A DNA stretch of 64,000 bases from Manduca sexta. Taxonomy: Eukaryota > Arthropoda > Insecta > Lepidoptera > Sphingidae. Below, piece after piece: positions 44,206 to 56,100 of this stretch. Within the stretch, counting starts at the first letter, position 1. The number at the start of each line of letters is the position of its first letter. The position numbers were made by a program, and so were the translations under genes. The notes beneath the pieces were generated by a model. It did no database searches. It was not told the origin of the DNA and saw only the letters and a program-made list of their open reading frames with translations. The stretch covers positions 62,001 through 126,000 of the forward strand of contig NC_051130.1 in NCBI RefSeq assembly GCF_014839805.1. The letters are read 5' to 3'.

Positions 44206-46912
44206 GTGTTGACCTTTCACATCATTTGAATGACAACTACGATTTATGCAGTGCACAAATAAAACAAGTGATATTTTTAAATATTTTTCCTTTGTTTAAT
44301 TCAGGAATTCTTTGTTTCTCATATTAATACAATATCATAGTTTTTTTTTCATAGAGGATAAGTACATTATAACAGCTGATAATGACGTATGCACGGACAG
44401 ACGTCCGACCTACCTGGTTATAAGTATTAAAATTCAACAAAAATGCATTCCAGTGCACGACGATCGCGTTTTAAAACCCCACAGTTTAGTAATTCCCCTC
44501 AAGAAAGTTTACACTCTGCGAGGTTATAAATCGCAATCGTATAGCCATCTGACAATAAAAAAAATTTGGGCCACTTTTCAGCCACAAAAGTATTTTGAAG
44601 TATATTGAACTCTTAATTAATTTTTCTACGTTTCCAATATTTTGAACCAATAGTGAGCCGCGACTGAAAAGCGGCCGCGTCAGTGTTACCAGCTAAAGAT
44701 TTAATTTTCTTCCGTCGCTGCACAAGAATCGCAACAAAACAGCGTCAAAATAAGATACTTAGGTGGTCGTAGTGCATCTACCATCTAATCCACCATCCCA
44801 ACCTCAGAGTACCGATTACTTGGTCGTACATATATTAAATACAAACTTCATAAAAACATTTTTTTTTTATTTTCAATTGTTACCTAAACTTTCTATATTT
44901 CACTAGAGTGCAGTAAACAACATATAAACAAGTTTGACATTTTGATATAGGTAGATTTAATTAAATATATTTAAAATTAATACTTTATGTTTTGAGTAAA
45001 AAATGCAGTCGTCGGCTTATAGTAATGCAAAGAAACGCGTCCCAATCTAAGCTTAAGCGATATGTGGACTAACTTTAACCAGAGTCGAGGAAACACTTCG
45101 GGCGCCGACATCATTCAAAACAATTTATTGCCTTTTCATTCAACCGACTTGCCGACGCCCTCTCCTTCCAAATATAAAGAAGCAAATAGTTCACTTTGCT
45201 CAACACATCTGATACAACTCACATGTTGAGTAATAAAGGCCTAATTCATAGAAATATCTACATACGACGCTAAATCACAAGTTTCAATGATTTACAAGAT
45301 AATTATTGTACCTTTAGAACAATCCTCTACGTCCCGCTGGAAGTAAGTGATATGAGTTATTGTACTCTTCATAATTGATTTAGCGTGAATTAAAACAACC
45401 AGAAGCGTATATACTTAATACACATTTGTTTAGTTTTGGCTATTAATGCAAAACAATTGTTTTTTTTTTTTATAATTCTGTTCTTGCCATTTTGCTTAGA
45501 AATGTGGTCTAAAAGTGTGCAAACTAAGACATGTTAAACAGTAAATTTTAATTAGAACGTACAGATCTGAAATTATGTAAATTTATCAAAAATAATACGG
45601 CTGGAACTTGGCTTAATAAAACGCTGTCAGTTAGACTGCATGAACGCTGGCAACACGAACAAATGCAGCTGACACTTGCATTCGGATGTCATCATGGTAC
45701 TGCGTTGCCAACGGTGACAGCTGACGGTCCAACTGCAGCTAGCTTCGTCCAGCGATTGCGCGCATGCAGTCCAACTCATACCAGCCTAAGCCATGTTCCA
45801 TGTGAAAACTTGCGCGAAATTAACTGTTTCACAGAGACAGTTATGTTAAAGACAAAATACGTCTTCTATAGTTCGTTGCATATACAAAAAGCAGTGTTTA
45901 AAATATCTAATAGCACAACATCGACTTTGCGTAATATATATTTTTAAATTATATTCAAATTACAACAATTGTTTTAAATCATTTTTGTCGGGTCTTTCGA
46001 CGAGTATTTTGAGTTCATAAAATAAAAATGATTAAGTGAAAATTCAAATTTACTTTCTTACCAGCTGTAAAGTACTTTACAAAGTGAGAGAAGCGATAAA
46101 CGTAATAGTGAACGATTATAGTTACACGACCCATCGTTCACATTAGTTTTAGCTGGTTATCCTACAGTACATATTACTCTAATCCGTTATGAAGTGTATA
46201 TACCCAAAATACCCGTCAAAGCCGGCAATAATTCGACCTCTACATTCATGATACATCGGGGATCGCCTAAATACCTCATCCTAAAAACGCTACAAACTCC
46301 TTACACGACCGGTCCGAAGGGCCGAGCCAATGCTATACTAAGCTAGGGCGCGCGGCACACAGTAATACTGACACACAACTGAGGGTTCAAGCTTGGAGTG
46401 GGTAGGGTTGGGTGGTTAAGGTTCATTGTTCCGCGCACCGTCACTACCACTTAAGCTTACATCAACCTGTATTATTACTCGTTCAGTGAATGTTAATACA
46501 CATATAAAGTCAAAGGTTTCGACACCATGAAAGATACACATTACTTTATAACAGACAATGGTCGTCGGAGCGCGTGGTCCTTTCATTTAATTAAATTAAA
46601 TCTAAAAATAACAACTGTATTACAATTTCTGTATATGTTTAATTCTTATTTCAAAGAATAAACATATAGTATTTATTAATAGAAATACACGTAATCGACT
46701 TCCTTCGGACCTTCCAATTTAAATCAGTTAATCATAAAACCAGACAAGACAATGTCAAACACAAACTATGAATAAGAAATCTCATACAAGATTCGGGTGA
46801 CTTATGGGTAGTGCGACAGACAGTAAAAAGAAATACGCTTGCACACATTTGACAAGAAAAACACCCACACACGCAACTGAAGCTCAAAAGCATGTCAATT
46901 AATGTATAGTCA
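44206..46912. other. Intergenic, no secure gene
   Basis: Frames of 98 codons (44312-44608) and 94 codons (45663-45947) show no splice context, domain or conserved copy. 45600-45800 is somewhat GC-richer and could be regulatory or exonic, but nothing decides it. Confidence 0.35.
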
Positions 46913-47115
46913 GGAGACCCTATTCCGTCTACGAGGGCGAATCAGTCTTTTCCTAATTAAAAGCGTTCTAATCGAAAGACGCCTTAGATAGCTCGATGAG
47001 TAAATTGGTGGTATTTTATTTTTTTTACCTATACCGATATTAAAACTGTCCTTCGATTAGAACGCCCGTAATTGCAAAAAGACGGATATGCCCACGTAGA
47101 CGGAATGGAGCCCAT
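46913..47115. mobile_element. Fold-back MITE (copy 1)
   Basis: Starts '..ccctattccgtctacgagg' and ends '..cgtagacggaatggagccc'. The arms pair over most of the length through 'gcgttctaatcgaaaga' against 'ttcgattagaacgcccg', with the centre near 47015. The second copy is at 54427-54625. Confidence 0.8.
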
Positions 47116-47313
47116 TAAATACACATATATAAAATGGCGCACTAGTTCCGAACAGGGTACACTGATCACCGGCTGTCTAACCTATAAATTCAAACAACGA
47201 AAACCAGACCACGCGCCCCGACGAGAATCAAACAACAGCGCCTAAGAAAGAGATAACAATAGGATAATATCCATAAACACAGTGTTATATTAGTTTACAT
47301 CGTAACCTATCGC

Positions 47314-47435
47314 CTATGCTGCCCGCGGAGTGACTGCCGCGGGCGCGTACAAGTAGTTATTGTTCGGAGGCGGCGCTAGCGTGCGCGCGTTCTGCCTGAC
47401 GCTCGGGGACGTGGCGGTGCACGACAGAACAGTGC
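47314..47435 (-). CDS. Possible terminal exon, minus strand
   Basis: An isolated GC-rich patch in AT-rich DNA. One minus-strand frame reads TVLSCTATSPSVRQ...LAPPPNNNYLYAPAAV and ends TPRAA-stop (TAG at 47314-47316). A weak acceptor (ATAAG at 47440-47436) precedes it. The composition resembles the GC-rich exons of Eps15 in this window. No family was recognised and no partner exon was found between 47.5 and 52 kb. It could instead be a CpG-rich regulatory patch; it also contains an 8-bp stem hairpin (CCCGCGG / CCGCGGG). Confidence 0.25.
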
Positions 47436-47517
47436 CTTATGTCGAATTAATTGAAACCTTATGGTAATACACTTAGCATTCATATTTCATATTTTTGCGG
47501 CGCATAATCTATATATA

Positions 47518-48070
47518 TAAAAATGAATTGCTGTTCGTTAGTCTCGCTAAAACTCGAGAACGGCTGAACGGATTTATCTTATCTTGGTCTTGAATTATTC
47601 GTGGAGGTCTAGGGAAGATTTAAAAGGTGAGAAAAATTCGAATAATTGCCGGGAAAATCCTCAAAACAGCATTTTTCTATTTCCCATACAAACGTTTTCT
47701 AAATAAAATGGAGAGTCAATTTGTAATTTATTACCGCTGCATAAAGTTCAAATTCGCGTGCGCGTTGGAGGATCTAATATCGCGTTCTGAAACTCAACAA
47801 AAGTTTAAAGTTATGCAACAATGATGTATGACGGGATTGTTCCTCTTAAAAAGTTCTAAAAAATATATTATAAAACAAAGTCCCCACTGCATCTGTCTGC
47901 CTGAACGTGTTAAACTCAAAAACTACCTAACGTATTAAGATGAAATTTGGTATGGAGACAGTTTTAGACCCTGGGAAGAACATCGGGCTCCCGGGAAACT
48001 ACTACCTTTATATCGGAAAACTTTAGCCTGAAAAACTTTAAAACGCGGGCGGAGCCGCGGGCAAAAGCTA
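47518..48070 (+). mobile_element. Diverged Helitron
   Basis: Starts A|TCTATATATATAAAAATGA. It shares its inner and 3' part with 16195-16444 ('tatgacgggattgttcctct', 'aaaacgcgggcggagccgcg') and ends in a degenerate GCAAAAGCTA. The 5' end differs from the other copies, so it is a different subfamily joined to the same 3' end. Confidence 0.65.
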
Positions 48071-51000
48071 TAAAACATAAATCCAGTAATTGTTATTAAT
48101 AAGCAGAACGAAATATAAATGCTAAAATGGATAAATCATAAATGAACTGGTCTGCCGTGCCATGGCCGGTACCGTCGGTGAGCGTCGGCCTAAGCTAGTG
48201 ACTATACTACACGGCTGTCCGAATTGCAAGCTTTAAAAAAACTCTACCATTTTGGTAGATTTTATTTACACCGAGTATCGATAACGGGACATGCATTTTT
48301 TTGGTATTTTCTTCGCTTTTTCCATTAACTTTGGCGACGTATTATACCACCCTCATTATGTCTAGAGTAACCCGTTGTTGTCAAGGAAAAAGTAGAATAA
48401 AACATAATCACCGGAAACCCGGATAAGTGCCGTCTACATAATAGAATCGAACATTTGTAAAAACAAAATAAAAATATACACAACTCGCCCCCTCTCCGCA
48501 AGAAACGTAAAAGAAAAACAAAAAGAAAAGAAAAATAAATTAAAATCTTTTATTTGCCAACGTTCGGTGGTGTGTAACATGATCTTTCGAAATTCTTTGG
48601 GTGTTACTGAGTACGTTGTTATGTTTTAAATGGAGTCTTTTACTCATCCTTATCACACTCGAAACGAATATCAAATTGCCTTTCCAAAATATACAAAAAA
48701 ATTATAATGACCATAGACTATACAGGGCGTGGGAAGTCACAGCGTAGCTTCCTTCTCCCGTTCTTTTTTTTCTAAATGACCGCTAAGGAAACCTAAAAGA
48801 CTCCACATGTTCGAGGACCCTCGAACCAACCGCTACGACGAATCGCCATCAACAGAACAAAAACTTGTTGAATTGTACTTACACAGACATACAATGGAAT
48901 TTTTATACAAAAATAATAACCTATCATTATTTATACAAATCAAATATTGTTTCTGGAAATCTTATTTCACCGCTTTCATACAAATATAATATCTAAAATC
49001 ATTTACTTACTCTCACATATAACTAATAAATACATGCAGTACAATTAATATTTTACTATCATTAAATTTTTATCTGTAATACTACTTTTTAGATACTCTC
49101 TTATGCCAAACAAATAGAGTAAAAATGACGAAACTAATAAAATATGATATGAAATATTTTTGTAAGGAACATATCTTTTTAATTCTTATATTTCACGATT
49201 ACACATGTGTTGTATACACCTGTAAAGATTTGTCACCTAGAATAAGTACCTTATATTGTGGATCCTTCATTTGTATTTTTCTGTGATAAATCGTTGGTGT
49301 GTCTTATATTTAAATAAATAAATAAATAAATAAATTCACTCATAACAATTTCAGTATTTGAAAATCAATCTTTACACATAAACTCTTTAACATTTTAATC
49401 ATAAACGATATTCCTTTAATATTCCTATCGATGGGCCGATGACATAATATTTCCAGAAACTTCCACAATCATCAAATATACACAATCAACAATCAACGTC
49501 GAATAAAACATACAACATACTAATATATTAATATAACATACATTGCGTGCAACAGCGCACTTAAATTAATACAGCGTTTTTATTGCTATGCTATGTTAGG
49601 CAAGGTACCATACTTCAGACATATATTTACAATTAAACTGAGCTGCGTGTAACCCAAGCGTAGACTTACCATAACTAAAACAGATTCATAGAATTCTATA
49701 ACAGAATATTCTGCCGTAAATATCTTTGTCTTCTATGATCAAATAACATTAAGTTGGACTGAGCCAAGTTTCGCACACTATGTTTCGTACAAACAATAAT
49801 AAATAATTGATGTGGATGTGTCAGGGTGCTTTACAAAATGCACTCAAACAGCTGTACCTCCAGTTCCCCCTCATAATAGCTGAGCAGACAAACAAAGCCA
49901 GTACAAATTAATGTTGATTGACCACTCTTACATCGCGAACATTATATGCATTTAGAATAACTTAATAATAATATAATACTACTTGAACTTTTCCTACAAA
50001 ACAATAAACACGCTGTATACACTAACGTAGATAATGATCATTCAATTATAATAAAAATTTAATACAATTCTTACATAACATATAAACTGAATAACTTTGC
50101 ATCTTGCGTTACGGACAAGTTCAAGAAAATTATTTACAAATATTTATGTCATAGACAATATGTAAAATGAATTAAATAAGGACTATTTTTGTGTTCTTTT
50201 TTTAAAATAAAGAAATTAGTAATATACGAATGCGTAGTACATGGCAACATTTTAACGTTACCCCATTGATTATTTGAGGTTTTTCCGAAATAATGTTGGT
50301 AATATCTTTCATTATAAGCTATTTACGAGGAATTAATCCGTTTAAAAAAATTAGAGAAATATTCATCAAACATTAATTTTTTTATTGTTTTTGAGAAATT
50401 AATAAGCATTCAACGCTATCCGAATACATCAAGGCTAGCACATAGACTTGAGGGCAAGATTTATGAAAAAAAAAAGTTTTTACTAAAATATTTCAACTTT
50501 TTCTTATGAATTATTCGTTTTTCTTTCGTTTATGAATGCGTTAACTATTGATAGTCATTGCATTTAGGTAAATAGTTGAGAAATAATTATACTTATAATT
50601 TAAAATATCAGAAATGACATACATATAAGTCCATGTGTATCCAGCCCTCAAGTGCATCACTTCTACTAAATATCTATATGATATGTGAACGGTGAAGATA
50701 TTAGGCCTCGACAACAATATATTACAATTACCATTATGATATAACAACATCGACATGTCGCATATGTTAACAGAAATCTAATGAACATCAACACTGAAGC
50801 TTAAATATAAAAATTAAATCCAAAATATTGTTTTTTATATGGAAAAAATACATATTGTCATACATATTGTCTTTTTTTATGTGTTAATGGGTGTTTCGTG
50901 TTCAATATTTTTCTGTCAACGTACGCAACAGAAGGTATATACACGATTAGATACAAATTTTGATCGAGCCCCGAGCTGCAGCTTCGTGTTGACTAGTTAC

Positions 51001-51283
51001 AGAAATCTCTAATTGAAATCCTTTTATAACTCTAATTGTGGTATAATTTCAAATGATGCCCAGTTCTTTGCAAGTAAAAAAATTCGACGTTTTTTTGTAA
51101 ATTTTCAACTCGACTTTCAACTTATCGTTCTTAGAGTAATTTTCTATATTGAGCTAAATCTTAAAACCATGTTATCTCACTGTTATTTTTGCAATCGTGT
51201 ATAGAAATTTAATAAGTTGAATCCAAACATTGAGACAAGTTACGGTAAAAAATAACATAGGATTTACCACCGACGCTCAATTT
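48071..51283. other. Long AT-rich region with no gene or repeat seen
   Basis: About 3.2 kb almost free of the repeats that fill the rest of the window, with many AATAAA-type words and no long frames. It could be a long 3' UTR or intron. An AAAT microsatellite lies near 49310-49336. Confidence 0.4.
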
Positions 51284-52200
51284 TATCGATAAATATATCG
51301 ACATATAGCAACGGAGACATGTTTAAAATCACGTGTTATCCAGCTCACATTTCGACTAATATCAACCAAAAATCACAGACGAAAGGGCTGACGCCGTTTC
51401 GATACCGATTTATTTTCGACATCGATACCCATTTTTTTATAAGTTTTCTCAAGCTCATTCGCTCGATAAGGAAACATATGAATCAAGAAGTAAAGACCAA
51501 TACGCTCGTTAAATCTAAAATATGTTTTAACCTATCGACATATCGATAAATAATACGTTATAGTTTAAGTCGTAGAAGGTTACCGGCGTTCGTGAGCGTA
51601 GCTTCTGAAGAAGAGCCATCGACAGAAACGCATTAATTCGGTATCCCCGAAGCGATTAATCCAATCAAATTAAATAATCGACAGCACTCAAGTTCGACAA
51701 CGCCCCTCCGATTCTTTACACAATGGAATGCAGGAAATAAGTATATTTAAGCTTCGAACACCAGTCGTACAGCAACCGGTGATAATGCCGTGCGTTAGCG
51801 GGAACAAAATAAAATACGCGTATATTTTATATGAACGTGATAAACCGGCTGTCACCCGAGCTGCGGAGCGATCAGTTATCAGTCACGGTTCATATAAAAT
51901 GACACAGACTTGTGTTCGCCCGGACGCTGTACGGCTGCATGGACGAAGTTCAAGCCAGAGGATCAACGAAACGTTCATAGCCACTGCAGGAGTCTTCACC
52001 AGACCAGACCGAAAACTATCGAATTACGGCACGTGTTCCGTTCCCTCATATAACACGGTCAACTTCACTTGGCGCATGCGATTTAATTTGGTCTATGCAA
52101 AATCAATTCTGTGATTTGCGCCTCGCAACACGCCGATAGTTAAAAATATATCGATGTAGCGATTTGTTTTATACGATACATCGATTATTTTCGGTTACTA
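51284..52200. promoter_or_regulatory. Cluster of TATCGATA / ATCGAT motifs
   Basis: Exact TATCGATA palindromes are at 51284-51291 and 51541-51548, and further ATCGAT or CGATA words occur around 51400-51430 and 52148-52185. TATCGATA is the DRE bound by DREF in Drosophila housekeeping promoters. The cluster sits just past the Eps15 stop codon, in its 3' flank. An overlapping 128-codon plus-strand frame (51728-52114) has no recognisable features. Confidence 0.35.
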
Positions 52201-52294
52201 TCGAAAATAACAAATTCAACCGTGCGGGCAAAGCACAGAGTTGATTTTGCACTGTCCAATAATAAACGACATGAAGAGCGAGTAGCGCAGTGTA

Positions 52295-53104
52295 TCACTT
52301 GTCCTGGCGTGAGATGGCGAGCGCGAGCTGCAGCTCGGCGTCCTCGCGGCGGCGCTGCTGCTCGGCGGCGCGCTGCAGGCGGCGCGACTCGGCGGCGGCC
52401 CAGGCCCACTGCGTCTCCTCCGACGGCAGCGCCTCCGCCGACGCGCGCAACTCCTTTGCCTCCTTCGCCTCCTTGGCTTTCTTCTCCTTCTGCCTGCTCC
52501 GGCCGATGCCACCTATCGTGTTGACGAGCGATTTGGCGTACTTGACCGGCCTCGGCGACTTCTCTTTTTTGGCCGGGAGCGTGTTCGGCCACGTCTCGTT
52601 CAAGTTCTTGTTCTGATCGATGGACCAGTCGGTCGCCCAATTATCTGATTTGTTTGCCCAGTTGTCGGATTTGTTCGCCCAGTTTTCGGTCTTACGGTCA
52701 TTGGTGGTGACGTTGGTGTTTTTGGAAGCGGCGGACCACGCGTCCGCTTTCTGACTTGTGGGTTCTGTCCACGCGGAGTCTGTCGCCCAGTTGTCGTTGG
52801 GCCAGGCAGCCCACGTCTCGTTGTTGTTGGCGGTGTTGAACTCCGATCGGCCGGAAAAGGGGTCGTAGGCGACCGGCGGCGCGGACACTCGGCCGCTGCG
52901 TTTCTCGGGCAGAGTGAAGCTGCCGTTGACGGTGGAGGAGGCGAAGAAGTCATCGGTCTCGAAGCCGGCGACGGAGGTGGGCCTGGCCGCCGGGTCGGCG
53001 CGGACGGCCGCCGCGTCCGCGAACGGGTCCTCGATGTTGAAGGGGTCCTCGTACCTGTAGTCCTTGAAGGGGTCGTCGGTGAAGTCCATGTTGGCGCGGT
53101 CGGT
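52295..53104 (-). CDS. Eps15 terminal exon: DPF cluster, Trp-rich segment, two UIMs
   Basis: 269 codons plus stop. It starts TDRANMDFTDDPFKD and has four DPF motifs. A Trp/Asn-rich stretch follows, with WAAWPNDNW and a tandem NWANKSD repeat, then a Lys-rich region. UIM-1-like EETQWAWAAAESRRLQ and UIM-2 EDAELQLALAIS finish five residues before the stop. The order and spacing of the two UIMs match the C terminus of vertebrate EPS15. Confidence 0.93.
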   Translation of the reverse strand, partial: TDRANMDFTDDPFKDYRYEDPFNIEDPFADAAAVRADPAARPTSVAGFETDDFFASSTVNGSFTLPEKRSGRVSAPPVAYDPFSGRSEFNTANNNETWAAWPNDNWATDSAWTEPTSQKADAWSAASKNTNVTTNDRKTENWANKSDNWANKSDNWATDWSIDQNKNLNETWPNTLPAKKEKSPRPVKYAKSLVNTIGGIGRSRQKEKKAKEAKEAKELRASAEALPSEETQWAWAAAESRRLQRAAEQQRRREDAELQLALAISRQDK

Positions 53105-56100
53105 CTGGACGCAACACAAAGCGTTTGAGTGTGGTGTCGCGGGGGGTCGGTGGGGGGTTACAGACAGGGGAGGGGGGTACGCACGTGTCGCCGCGCCGCC
53201 GCCGCCCTCCGCTTAGCGCTGCAATGTGGGGACAAGCACACGAGCGTGTTAGCATGTTAGTGTGACACGTGACGCCACGGGACACACCACGTCGCGACGC
53301 TCAACCAGCTTCAGCACAATTGTTACAGAAGCTGATGCTTACTGATTGATTTCATAAGATAGACTAATAAAAACCATAGTTAATTACTTTAAGGTCAATT
53401 ATTTATAAATCGACGCTAGAAAGGCCATTATATCTAAGCGACAAATATACCTAAAATTAGTTATGTACATATTTGGAACTGCCAGATTTTTCTACGTCAT
53501 TTAATCTAAGTCTAGAAGTTTTTTTTTACAATTTTGACTTTATTTTTATAAAGCAAATAGTTTAATTGCCATGAATTTTCTTATTAAAATGAAAGTTTTA
53601 AAACACTATACTCAGAAGATTACTAATTGTCGCTTAGATATGATTGGATTTCAAGCGTCGAAATGTTCGTTCTTGTGCGAAACACACTACATATAAATGA
53701 ATATATCACGTATTCCAATACCACGTTGTGTGTCCGTCATGGCCATTTAAATAACATTATATACAATTATTATATTTGTTATTAAAAATAAATAAAATGT
53801 GAATGAAATAAAATATAATTGAAAGAAACATGCGGTGGAGAGGAAATACAGTTAGACGCGGGATGGGTGTGCGATAGCGATACAACACTACATATTCACA
53901 TCTAAACTTTACTATACCATATTCAGAGAAGGGCTTTTTGTTATTTCTTTTTATTAGTACAAAAATTAAAAAAAAAACAATATATTTTTTTATTAAATTA
54001 TAGGCTATCTTCTCTCGGTATTAGAGAAGGCCCTAGCCCAGCAGTAGGCAAGTATAAATGTGCAGGGTTTGTATAGTTATTATTTTTTTCATTACATTAT
54101 AACTGACGGGATAACTCAGCCGACTTTGACGTACAAACTCAGTCCAATAGTTAGCAGCATAAGTGGTATGTATGAGCGCAGGCTAGGATAAAACAATGTC
54201 AGATAACGAAAGATTCATTTTAGTTGTTATATTATTAGGAATTCTTCTTTTAAACGATGTTAATCTTTGTTTACCACATTTACCTTCTCTGAACATCGTT
54301 CAAAATTTTTATCTACACTATTTATTAATATTATGAAATATTAACTAACTTTTACATCCCTTAACCCTAAATAAAACTAATGAATAATCATTAGCAACAT
54401 GAAGTTCACCAACTGAGTAAGGTCGGGGGGCCTTATTCGTCTACGAGGGTATATCCGTCTATTTACGACAGGCGTTCTAATCGAAAGATAGCTTTGATGG
54501 CCGTATAGGTAAATAGAGGATTTTTTGACTTTCTTACCTATACGGCTATAGACGCTGTCCTTCGAATAGAACGCCCGTAATTGCAAATAGACGGATTTGC
54601 CCCAATAGACGGAATAGGGCCCCTGACCTTAATAAATTTTAATATTTACCCACCAAGACATTTTTACACTTCAAATACTATTTAAGTGAAGGAACATGAA
54701 AAAGCCAATTGTAAGTAAATTAAGCATGAAATATACTTTCTATTTTATTCGACACTATCTAATTCATAACTACTATAACAACCAATTAATTAATTATAAT
54801 TAAACTTTCTAATCGAAAATATATAGATGAAGGTAAGACGTAATTGTTTAATTTTACGTCAAAACTACAGATGTTAAGACATAAAATGGCATACTTTTTT
54901 TCAACTCACATTTATTTTCTCATATTATACGGCGACCCACAACCCAAAATGTACTGAACACAGTGCAAAACAATGTAGCAAGAACACATACATGCAACCC
55001 AACGTGAACGTTCCCATGTCGACGTGTGCGTGACGCGTGCGAACTTGTCCGACACAGCGCGGCGGGTTTCATTCTAAACGTACAACCACTCTGGACTTGT
55101 TGATTCTCTTTCTGTGTTTAACACAAACGGCTTATACCATAATAACTTTGTACAATCACCGACAAAAATAGATACAGAAATTGGAAGTTTTAAACCGTTT
55201 TTATAATTTTTGTGTTTATAGTTTTTTTTTGTTTATATACTAAAAATGCCGAATATGTAGAAGGAAATTGTATACTGCCCATCGTCATATCATTAGGGAC
55301 AGCAGAAAGAGAAGTAATTTTATAGCCCATTTGAGCTCTGACATTTATTTGAGAACGTAAAGAAATCCGTTTAGAATCAAACCCACTGTTGAGAATGGCA
55401 TTTAAAAACAGAGAAAGTAAAATTTTTATAACAAAAAATAAATAGATAGCTCTTTTTCGGCAATCATAACTAGAAAAGCAAAGGTATTAGCAATTAAAAA
55501 AAAAACAACTAGTTATTATAAACAAAAATAATGAAAACATAGTGGTTGAAAAAAAGCTCAACAAAAACGCAACAAGGCTGAAAGGATTTTATTTTTAGTT
55601 TTATTCAATTTTAAAAAACAGCGAGCTACGAATAAGAAATATACAAAACGCCATTCTCAGACTGAACCGACACTACGTTTTAGTGCAAACACTATGGTAG
55701 CGTTTTACGTACATTTTACTTTCTCTGCAGCGTAAAAAAAAAACAAATATAAATGAAAATATGTCAAAAAAGTTTTGCATACGCTCGGCGGTCGCCGCAT
55801 GCGACTACGGTACGGCAAACGGGCAGGTGGGGGGAGAGAGGGGGGCAAATAAACACTTGGCAAATAATCATAAATCAAAAACATCTGAAAATAAAAGTGT
55901 AAATAAAATAAAATTCACAAACACACATAAAACGTGACGGATGGATTTTTGGCTTAATTTTTCTTAGTTTGATAAAAAATACATTTCAAGACATTCTAAA
56001 TTGTTTTATTTTTCATAATATGTAATCCATCACATTTTATGCGATTAATAAAAAAAAAATGTTAAAACATAATCATATCGTAAATTGTATGAGTTTAACC

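Noticed and set aside
44312..44608. 98-codon plus-strand frame as a gene
   Set aside because: Not recognised, no supporting promoter or splice sites, and average AT-rich composition.
51728..52114. 128-codon plus-strand frame near the TATCGATA cluster
   Set aside because: No splice sites, domains or hydrophobic pattern. It lies in the Eps15 3' flank and could be open by chance.
52185..52640. Long frames in other phases over the Eps15 terminal exon
   Set aside because: Explained by the high GC of the real exon, with low-complexity Arg/Ala/Pro content and no family.
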